DNA of 57,137 nucleotides from Saprospirales bacterium. Lineage in GTDB: Bacteria > Bacteroidota > Bacteroidia > Chitinophagales > Saprospiraceae. The stretch is taken from positions 1 to 57,137 of the forward strand of contig RECS01000172.1 in assembly GCA_007693915.1 (NCBI GenBank), written 5' to 3'. The notes below the pieces were generated by a model. The model was not told where the DNA came from. It ran no database searches and saw only the letters and a program-made list of their open reading frames with translations. Below, in pieces: positions 34,492-42,053 of the stretch (the first letter of the stretch is position 1; each line of letters opens with the position of its first letter). The position numbers and the translations under genes are program-made.

Positions 34492-36024
34492 ATGAAAAAG
34501 AAAAAGCTTGTTTTCATGAACAATCAATTAAAAATATACAATACCCTTAGCGGTAAAAAAGAAGTTTTTGAACCTCTCGTAGAGGGTAGAGTGGGCATGT
34601 ATGTCTGCGGACCTACTGTGTATAGCGATGTGCATCTTGGCAATTGCAGGACTTTTGTGAGTTTTGATGTGATTTACAGGTATTTACTGCACAAGGGTTA
34701 TAAGGTACGCTATGTAAGAAATATAACTGATGTAGGTCATCTCGAAGGTGATATCGACACTGGAGCTGAAGATAAGATTTCCAAGAAAGCTAGACTGGAG
34801 CAATTGGAACCTATGGAAATAGCTCATAAATACACTTTAGGTTTCCATCAAATGATGGATGTATTCAATACACTATCCCCTTCTATTGAACCCAGGGCTA
34901 CGGGACATATTCTGGAGCAAATTGAAATGGTGCAAAAGATAGTAGACAATGGCTTCGGGTATGTTATCAATGGATCCGTTTATTTTGATACCGTAAAATT
35001 TGCTGAAGAGAAGGAGGTTTACGGTCAGCTAAGTGGCAGAAAACTGGATGATTTATTAGCGGAGACAAGAGATCTAAAAAAGCAGGATGAAAAAAGACAT
35101 CCTTCAGATTTTGCCATTTGGATAAAGGCAGATCCTTCACATCTGATGCGTTGGAATTCTCCCTGGAGTATAGGATTTCCCGGGTGGCATCTCGAGTGTT
35201 CTGCAATGAGTACTAAGTACCTCGGAAGTACTTTTGATATTCATGGTGGAGGAGGTGATTTGAAGTTCCCTCATCATGAAAATGAGGTCGCGCAGAATTT
35301 TGGGGCGTGTAATTGTGCGCCTGCACGCTATTGGATGCATGGAAATATGCTTTTGATGAATGGAAAAAAGATGTCAAAAAGCGATGGCAATACCATTACC
35401 CCACAACAATTATTTACAGGCGAATCCCCTCATGTTACCAAAGGCTTTACACCTATGGCAATCAGGTTTTTTATGTTGCAATCTCATTACCGTTCAACTC
35501 TCGACCTTACGGATGAGGCCCTGAAAGCTGCTGAAAAAGGATACAACAGATTGATGGAGAGCTATCAAAACCTGATGAATCTTGATGCTGTGGTAGATTC
35601 CACTAAAGAAAATCAGGAGTTGAATACTAAGATTAAATCCTTACTTGAGCAGGTTTATCACAATCTGGATGACGATTTCAACTGTCCGAGAGCTCTGGCG
35701 AGTTTGTTTGAATTGGTGCCTGTTATCAATAGCCTTAGTAATAAACAGCTTGATATTTCCGAGCTAAATTCCGTGGTTTTGCAATCTCTGAAAGATAATT
35801 TCAGATCTATTATTTTTGATATTTTTGGATTGAAAGAGGAAGACAATCCGGGCGGTGAAAATGAAGTAACAGATCAATTGATGGGACTGATACTACAATT
35901 GCGGCAACAAGCCAGGGCTGAGAAAAACTGGAGCATGGCAGATACCATCAGAGATAGTCTTCAGGTAGCGGGTATAGAGGTAAAGGATGACAAGGACGGT
36001 AGTAGCTGGAGTTTGAAAAAATGA
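34492..36024 (+). CDS. cysS: Cysteinyl-tRNA synthetase
   Basis: Up to 510 residues from ATG 34492; ATG 34516 (MNNQLKIYNTLSG) is an equally plausible start. A class I synthetase charging tRNA-Cys. The HIGH-type motif is VYSDVHLGNCRTF, the zinc/active-site Cys are in YVCGPTVYSD and WHLECSAMS with the HHENE segment, and KMSKS is present as KKMSKSDGNTI. DALR-type anticodon domain at the C-terminus. Normal length. The downstream small membrane protein gene overlaps its stop by 4 bases (ATGA). Confidence 0.95.
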   Translation: MKKKKLVFMNNQLKIYNTLSGKKEVFEPLVEGRVGMYVCGPTVYSDVHLGNCRTFVSFDVIYRYLLHKGYKVRYVRNITDVGHLEGDIDTGAEDKISKKARLEQLEPMEIAHKYTLGFHQMMDVFNTLSPSIEPRATGHILEQIEMVQKIVDNGFGYVINGSVYFDTVKFAEEKEVYGQLSGRKLDDLLAETRDLKKQDEKRHPSDFAIWIKADPSHLMRWNSPWSIGFPGWHLECSAMSTKYLGSTFDIHGGGGDLKFPHHENEVAQNFGACNCAPARYWMHGNMLLMNGKKMSKSDGNTITPQQLFTGESPHVTKGFTPMAIRFFMLQSHYRSTLDLTDEALKAAEKGYNRLMESYQNLMNLDAVVDSTKENQELNTKIKSLLEQVYHNLDDDFNCPRALASLFELVPVINSLSNKQLDISELNSVVLQSLKDNFRSIIFDIFGLKEEDNPGGENEVTDQLMGLILQLRQQARAEKNWSMADTIRDSLQVAGIEVKDDKDGSSWSLKK

Positions 36025-36500
36025 ACGCACCTGTTAAAAAATACAGACACGAGTTTAAGTGGGCAATTCGGCTGAGCATAATGTCAGTAATATGGCTTTT
36101 GGTTCAATATATTAGCGGGCTGCACAGTCACTTTATCGAATGGCATCCGGCAGTTGGTTTATCTTGGTATATCTTCGCCTTTTTGGTGTTTCATTTTTCA
36201 CTAAAAGAGTTGAAATCAGCCGGAGGTGATACGCTTGAATTTTGGAAAGGTGTACAATCGGTAACGATGATTGCAGTAATGGCTGTTCCATTGCATTTGA
36301 TTTTGAATATGGTTTACTTCAGTACTATTGGATCAGTATTTTTTGATTCTGCTATATCCCATTTTGTTGAGTCCGGTTGGGATGCAGAGGAGGCCGGTTA
36401 TTATTTTTCACTACCTGCAATTCTGTTCAGAGAAACACTGGGAATAATTTCCTTTGGATTTATAATTTCTTTGATCTCATCCATGTTTTTAAAAAACTAA
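36021..36500 (+). CDS. Small membrane protein, DUF4199-like
   Basis: 159 residues with four predicted transmembrane helices (about 16-34, 48-61, 75-100, 128-155). It resembles the DUF4199 family of Bacteroidota inner-membrane proteins, though this assignment is tentative. No function is known. Its ATG overlaps the cysS stop (ATGA), indicating translational coupling to cysS; 13 bases separate it from the M28 lipoprotein gene. Confidence 0.7.
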   Translation: MNAPVKKYRHEFKWAIRLSIMSVIWLLVQYISGLHSHFIEWHPAVGLSWYIFAFLVFHFSLKELKSAGGDTLEFWKGVQSVTMIAVMAVPLHLILNMVYFSTIGSVFFDSAISHFVESGWDAEEAGYYFSLPAILFRETLGIISFGFIISLISSMFLKN

Positions 36501-36513
36501 TAACTTTTCAGCT

Positions 36514-37533
36514 ATGAGCAACTTTAATTTTTTTTCAATTCAACTATTGGCTTTACTGACTTTGAGCTTTTTTGTTTTTTCATCATGTGGCTCTGAGGAG
36601 TCTCGCCAAACTGAACGTTCTGAAAGTAGTTCAGTGATTAATGTCCCTACATTTAATGCGGATTCAGCCTGGCAGTTTATTGCGGATCAACTCGAATTTG
36701 GATATAGGATTCCCGGAACAGAGTCGCATTTAGAGTGCAGAGATTATCTGGCGGATCAGTTGAGAAGGTTCGGGGCTGAAGTCGAAGTTCAGGGATTCAA
36801 TGCAAGATTATTCAATACACAAACTTCAACAAGAGCTTATAATGTAATCGGAAAATTCAATCCATCGGCAAGACAACGTATTTTGTTGGGTGCGCACTGG
36901 GATTCAAGATATGTAGCCGATCACGATCCCGATGAAGCCAATCGAACGCAGCCCGTCCCGGGTGCAGATGATGGTGGCAGTGGTGTTGGGGTACTTTTGG
37001 AGATAGCTAGACAATTAGGTGAAAATCCACTATCCAATATCGGAGTGGATATCGTATTTTTCGATGCCGAAGATCAGGGAATTGATGGAGGGCGCGATCC
37101 GGAGACTTGGGGAAGAGGTGCTCAGTTTTGGTCTCATCAGGTTTCCCGTTCATCAGCACCAAGAGCTAAGTACGGCATACTTTTAGATATGGTAGGTGCT
37201 TCCGGCCCCCGATTCGGAAAGGAGGGTTTTTCCATGCGATTTGCCCCCGATGTGGTCAATACTGTATGGGGTGTTGCACAACGTCTTGGCTATGGACATA
37301 TGTTTGTTAACCAGGAGGTTCAGGGAGTAATTGACGATCATTATTTTGTGAATACTATCGCCCGTATTCCCATGATCAACATCATCAACCGCCCTCCGGG
37401 TACAGATACGGGATTTGTACCCCATTGGCATACTATTCACGATGACATGGATGTCATCAACAAATCCACTTTACATGCGGTAGGTCATACTGTCTTGGAG
37501 GTTCTATTCAGAGAGGATGCCGGATTATTGTAG
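36514..37533 (+). CDS. M28 family lipoprotein, glutaminyl-peptide cyclotransferase-like
   Basis: 339 residues with a lipobox (FVFSSCGSEES, about 19-29), so probably membrane-anchored in the periplasm. The M28/QC zinc-site residues are present: LGAHWDSRYVADHD, GADDGGSGVGVLLEIARQL (Asp ligand), FFDAEDQGIDGGRD (Glu residues) and PHWHTIHDDMD (His). The arrangement, with a single-zinc-like site and WHTIHDDMD ending, fits bacterial glutaminyl cyclases more than aminopeptidases. It would convert N-terminal Gln of exported proteins to pyroglutamate. That fits the many Gln+1 secreted proteins encoded around it. Confidence 0.85.
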   Translation: MSNFNFFSIQLLALLTLSFFVFSSCGSEESRQTERSESSSVINVPTFNADSAWQFIADQLEFGYRIPGTESHLECRDYLADQLRRFGAEVEVQGFNARLFNTQTSTRAYNVIGKFNPSARQRILLGAHWDSRYVADHDPDEANRTQPVPGADDGGSGVGVLLEIARQLGENPLSNIGVDIVFFDAEDQGIDGGRDPETWGRGAQFWSHQVSRSSAPRAKYGILLDMVGASGPRFGKEGFSMRFAPDVVNTVWGVAQRLGYGHMFVNQEVQGVIDDHYFVNTIARIPMINIINRPPGTDTGFVPHWHTIHDDMDVINKSTLHAVGHTVLEVLFREDAGLL

Positions 37534-37724
37534 AATTTAGTTTTTTCTTTATCCCTTTTTAAGTCGGTTTGATATAGAGTTGTTTTAGGAAAAACAGCCC
37601 AGCCATTCAGAGAAATCCAAAAATCAAACTAATCAGTGGTCCGGACAATGAGGAATTTGAGATTGATCGGTATGCGTTAATCATTTTAAGCCTTGTCAAT
37701 GACTGCCATAAAAAAAACTTTCCT

Positions 37725-40634
37725 TTACACATCCATTATTTTTGCACCCAGTTCTTCAAACAGGCCTCTCATATGTCTATGACAACTGAATAAAATGACT
37801 TGTCGGCTTTGGGCAAATTTCATCAATTGCTCAGCTGTTTCATGTCTTCTTGGATAGTCGAAATTGACTAAGACATCATCCAATATTACGGGCAGGGGTT
37901 CGGCACCTTGTTCGTACTCCTCTATCAGTCCCATACGAAGGGCAAGCAGAAGTTGCTCCCTGGTGCCACGACTCAAATTTTCTATGGATTTGCGGTGAAG
38001 CTTGTCTTCCGTGATTTCCATATTGCCATTGATGTCGACTATGATATTGTTGTATCTACCTTTGGTAATAGCGGAAAAAATGCGGCTTGTATGCTGAATG
38101 ACACTGGGTTGACGGGTTTCTTCATATCGTTTACGACATTTGCCGACAAGGGTAGCTGCAAGTTTGTGCTTCAACCATTGCAGGTATCCCTCATTGAATT
38201 CGGTTCGCTTTTCCTCCAGTTTCAATTCCAGACCGCTTTTGTCGGCTGATTTTTCTAGACTTTCCATCTCAGTTCTCAGTCCACCTGCTTCCTCAGACAG
38301 GGTTCTTATCTTTTCCTCAATCTCCTTTAGCTGTTTTTCTAGATCAGCCAGTTGCTCAGACAGACTTTGAGGATCAGTATGGTCAAGCTCTGCAATGGTG
38401 TTTTCTAACTCTCCCCAGCCACAATGACTCAATATAAGCGAACGCGCAGCATCCCTTTTGTTGATAAGTTCTTTCTTTTCCTCTGACTTTTCGAGTTGTT
38501 CGAGGTAGTTTTCTCTGTCTTCCGCACCAAAGCGCGCATATATTTCAGCTAATTCCGTATCTAAATCTTTTAAACGTTTTTCAGCTGTTGTGATCCTATT
38601 TTGGATGCTTAAGATTTCCTCCTCTAATTGGTCTTTAGTCCGCTTTTGCTCAAAAGCTTCTTCAAACAATCGCCTCATTTCATTGGCTGCTAACATTAGG
38701 TTTTTATCTTCCGCAGCTGAAGGATTAAAAAGTCGAATGGCCTCCCTAAACTGCCCTATTTCTTCTTTTCTACTGTTTAGTCTTCTTTTTTCTTGCTGCA
38801 TTTGGGAATCCAATTCGTGGACACGGCGGATGTTTGTGGTGAGTCCTTCTATGGAATCGCTGTCAATACCTTTTGGCAACCCAAGCTCGGCAGTGTAATC
38901 ATCCCATTTTGTGTATGCTTCCTTTTTTTCGTTCTCAAGTTTATCAATGGTGGATTCTAGAGACTGTATGTGAGCAACTATATCAGCAATTTCTCTTTTC
39001 AATAGATCTGCATTTTTGCTACTTTCGGTCAAGTCGTTTATTTTTTCTTTCAGTTCGCTTATACTGAGTTGTAGTGCAGGCAGGTTCTCTTTGCCGGTTT
39101 TATCAGATGAAGAGCCAAAGAGCAATAGGAAAAAAATAATCACTCCCACCAAGCCCAGAAGGATTGCTATTCCTGCGAGTAACGGACTTTGCTCCCACAA
39201 AACCACAGCCACTATAGCCATAAAAAGAGAAAGTAAAAGCAAGGCAAACTTCCCGATGAGTGGGAGAGATTTTTGACCGCTGCTTTCTTTTATAGCCATT
39301 GAAAAATCAACTTCCGCCTCTGCCAGTTTTTTTTTGAGCTGATCTAACGTTCGTCCGGATTCAGCTATTTTTTCATTAAATATATGGAGTTGTTGCTCTT
39401 TTCGTCTGAGTTCTATTGTGCGCTCATCGCGGCTGTATTGCAAACGACTGATTTCCCCATTCTGAGTTTTGAGCAATTCGCTGTGTTTTTTTGCTGCTGC
39501 TGCCAATTCTATGTTGTTGCGGAAGTTGAGCACGGTATCGCGATTATAGCCTTGTCCCATTTCACTCAGGGTGTCAGATATAGATTTTTCCGTTCTGGAA
39601 ATACTGTTTTCGAGTTCTGACTGACTGTCTAAAAGACTGGAAAGTAATTCTGTGCGTGTTCTGAAAAACTCAAGTTTGTCGGGATGTTGCAGCAGTTTTT
39701 CATCGATTAGGATTTGCTTAGATTTGAATTTCAATTCACCCAATTCAGATTGCAGATCGTTGATTTCTTTTTCGATATTGCTCCGATTGCTAATGAGATC
39801 GCGCTCTTTTTGGATGAGCGCATTCGGGATTTCACTAAGGTGTTTTAGTTGTTGGAGTTTTTCGTTGCTGTCCTTATAGGTGATATAATCCGGGTAAGTG
39901 CGCTGAAGGGACTGTATTTTGTTTTTAGCTTTATTGATTTCATCGGATTGCGACTGCAACTCATCCCTTTTGGCTATTTTTTCTTTTCTCTGCAGATACA
40001 ATTGATCGTAATGGTCTACTATTTTGGAGGAACCGTGAAGTCTACCTTCCAGTTCGTTCAGGACTTTGAGAAGTTCATTGGAGCCTGCCGTTCTCGCTCT
40101 GTGCTTATACCATTCTTCTGCATGACTGATCAGGTTTTTTTCAAACTCACCTATGTTCATACTGCCCAATCCCAGTCCAAGGCTGTAGATCTGATCCTTC
40201 ATGCCGGACTTGTCAATGGATTCAAAGGCAAAAAGCTCCTCCAGTCCAATGGCGTATATGTTGTTAAAAAGTTCAGAAGAGGCATGACTGATGATGTTTT
40301 TATACCGGGGGTCATCGTCTGTCCTTTCGTTAGTATCGATATTGATCAGGGTATAATTATCCTGTCTGCCGGAGCCCGATCTGTGGATTTCCCACAATTT
40401 TTCATTACTGTCTTCAAATTTAATGTACCCGCCGTGATTGCCTCCCTTGAGTGGCGGTCGTCTTTTTTCATGTAAGCGCTCATATCCCAAAAGGGTCATG
40501 CGGATAAAGTCCATGAGTGTGGATTTGCCCGCCTCATTTTTTCCATAAATCAGGTACAGACCCCTTGAAAACTCCCCAAGCCTAAAGTCATGGAAGTGGC
40601 CAAAACCATCGATATGAAGATTTTTAATGATCAT
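37725..40634 (-). CDS. SbcC-like AAA/SMC-type ATPase with membrane hairpin (YhaN type)
   Basis: 969 residues. The N-terminal ABC half has Walker A YGKNEAGKSTLMDFIRM (about 30-46) and Q-loop region. Long coiled coils fill about 180-450 and 510-830. Between them, about residues 461-480 and 485-507, are two strongly hydrophobic helices, where SbcC/Rad50 would have a zinc hook; no CxxC is present. The C-terminal half has the ABC signature IENLSRGTREQLLLALRMGL and Walker B LPVILDDVLVNFDYPRR. This is the architecture of B. subtilis YhaN. Its start overlaps the stop of the nuclease gene by 4 bases (ATGA), indicating a SbcCD-like complex, here probably tethered to the membrane. Confidence 0.88.
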   Translation of the reverse strand: MIIKNLHIDGFGHFHDFRLGEFSRGLYLIYGKNEAGKSTLMDFIRMTLLGYERLHEKRRPPLKGGNHGGYIKFEDSNEKLWEIHRSGSGRQDNYTLINIDTNERTDDDPRYKNIISHASSELFNNIYAIGLEELFAFESIDKSGMKDQIYSLGLGLGSMNIGEFEKNLISHAEEWYKHRARTAGSNELLKVLNELEGRLHGSSKIVDHYDQLYLQRKEKIAKRDELQSQSDEINKAKNKIQSLQRTYPDYITYKDSNEKLQQLKHLSEIPNALIQKERDLISNRSNIEKEINDLQSELGELKFKSKQILIDEKLLQHPDKLEFFRTRTELLSSLLDSQSELENSISRTEKSISDTLSEMGQGYNRDTVLNFRNNIELAAAAKKHSELLKTQNGEISRLQYSRDERTIELRRKEQQLHIFNEKIAESGRTLDQLKKKLAEAEVDFSMAIKESSGQKSLPLIGKFALLLLSLFMAIVAVVLWEQSPLLAGIAILLGLVGVIIFFLLLFGSSSDKTGKENLPALQLSISELKEKINDLTESSKNADLLKREIADIVAHIQSLESTIDKLENEKKEAYTKWDDYTAELGLPKGIDSDSIEGLTTNIRRVHELDSQMQQEKRRLNSRKEEIGQFREAIRLFNPSAAEDKNLMLAANEMRRLFEEAFEQKRTKDQLEEEILSIQNRITTAEKRLKDLDTELAEIYARFGAEDRENYLEQLEKSEEKKELINKRDAARSLILSHCGWGELENTIAELDHTDPQSLSEQLADLEKQLKEIEEKIRTLSEEAGGLRTEMESLEKSADKSGLELKLEEKRTEFNEGYLQWLKHKLAATLVGKCRKRYEETRQPSVIQHTSRIFSAITKGRYNNIIVDINGNMEITEDKLHRKSIENLSRGTREQLLLALRMGLIEEYEQGAEPLPVILDDVLVNFDYPRRHETAEQLMKFAQSRQVILFSCHRHMRGLFEELGAKIMDV

Positions 40635-41890
40635 TGGTCAGCGGTTTTTCTCAGAAAAGAAGAAACCAAAATCTGTTCGGCGGCATTGAGTAATTCCTCC
40701 TCATTCACTTCCTCGTTCAATCTCCTGCTGATGTTCGCAGGCAGTTCATCATTTAGTTCTGAAAGCACTTTTTTTAGTTCCTCCGGATGCTGTCTTAAGC
40801 TGTCCACTTCTCTTAGCAATTCGCCAAAAAAGTCTGTAGCCAAGCGCCTTTCTTCCAGATCAATCTGTGGAAGCGTGTGGTTCTTTGGCCGGCTGAAAAA
40901 AACAAAATTACCGGACTGTCGATAAAGCTGATTAAGTTGATTCAACAATTCATCCAATGCAGCGGCATTTGCCAAGTCGGCATACAAAGGGGTAGACCCG
41001 GTGAATTCAGGTCTAATCAAAAGTGAACAATCAGGATATTTGTTTTGTAGCTCGTTGATATGATTCTCCAGCAGTGCAGTCAAGGCGTCCATATATTCTG
41101 TCTCGCTCAGATTAATACTTTGGTTGATCCAAATAACTTTTCCAAGGGGTAAAAATTGTGGCTCTTCAATGCGATTGTCGCTTACTCGTATAAGATAACA
41201 ACCTTTTTTTCCTGCTTCATTAAAGTGACGACCCTGAATATTTCCCGGATAGACGACCATGGGATTGGCAGGGTGGATGATTTCTCTTTTGTGTATATGA
41301 CCTAAAGCCCAGTAGTCCATGTCGGTATTTCTCAGATCATCGAGACTAAAGGGACAATAGGGATCGTGATTGCCGGGATTACCGGTAGTGCCATGGAGCA
41401 GGGCTATTGAAAAAGGGTCATCTGATTGCCTTTGGAAACGCAATGCGAGATTTCTGGTTTCTTCCCTTTTGGCATAACTTACCCCGTAAATGGCTGCTGC
41501 ATCCGATCCATTTTTTTGAAAAACCATTCTTTGCGGTTTGTCCGGACCAAAAACAGTAACGTTTTCCGGTAGACGTAGATTTCGGGACCAATCGGAAAGT
41601 GGGTCGTGATTACCGGTAATGATATAAACAGCGATGTTATATTCCATCAGACGCCTCATTCCCGTAGCAAAAATGAATTGCTCTGCCAGACTACCCGAAG
41701 CTGAATCAAAGCTATCACCACAAATCAGTACAAAATCTACTTTATTTTCGATGGCCGCAGCGATCAAGCAGTGAAAAGCATCCCGGCTCGCCTGCAGCAA
41801 TTTATTCCTAAGGTTTTCATTCACATCTTTCAGTCCGCGGAAAGGGCTTCCGATATGTAAATCTGCTGTATGGATAAATGAAAACTGCAT
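40631..41890 (-). CDS. SbcD/YhaO-type metallophosphoesterase (DNA exonuclease subunit)
   Basis: 419 residues of the calcineurin-like phosphoesterase family. The dimetal motifs are HTADLHIGSPFRG (residues 6-18), CGDSFDSASG, TGNHDPLSD and ALGHIHKREI. The last ~130 residues are the capping and ATPase-binding region. It is the likely nuclease partner of the YhaN-like ATPase, encoded in the same operon with a 4-base overlap. Acts in DNA-end processing or repair by analogy to SbcCD. Confidence 0.9.
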   Translation of the reverse strand: MQFSFIHTADLHIGSPFRGLKDVNENLRNKLLQASRDAFHCLIAAAIENKVDFVLICGDSFDSASGSLAEQFIFATGMRRLMEYNIAVYIITGNHDPLSDWSRNLRLPENVTVFGPDKPQRMVFQKNGSDAAAIYGVSYAKREETRNLALRFQRQSDDPFSIALLHGTTGNPGNHDPYCPFSLDDLRNTDMDYWALGHIHKREIIHPANPMVVYPGNIQGRHFNEAGKKGCYLIRVSDNRIEEPQFLPLGKVIWINQSINLSETEYMDALTALLENHINELQNKYPDCSLLIRPEFTGSTPLYADLANAAALDELLNQLNQLYRQSGNFVFFSRPKNHTLPQIDLEERRLATDFFGELLREVDSLRQHPEELKKVLSELNDELPANISRRLNEEVNEEELLNAAEQILVSSFLRKTADQ

Positions 41891-42053
41891 GGGTCAATTT
41901 CTTTTGGGGTAAATATAAGGGTTTTGGTGAATTTGTATTGACTCCCATTTAATTATTACAACAATTACTTTTAACTAGGTCTCCCTGCTTTTTATATCAG
42001 TTAGGTAGGATTATATCGGAATTCAATTCAGATAAAACCAGACAGATTTTTTT

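Noticed and set aside
25811-37533. A defence or phage-related island around rtcB, Rpn remnant and CPBP protease
   Set aside because: The neighbours are housekeeping genes (mgtE, mutY, ssb, gld genes, cysS); there is no integrase, phage structural gene or known defence effector.
38140-40475. Plus-strand ORFs antisense to the YhaN-like gene
   Set aside because: Low-complexity Ser/Phe-rich translations typical of antisense to a coiled-coil gene.
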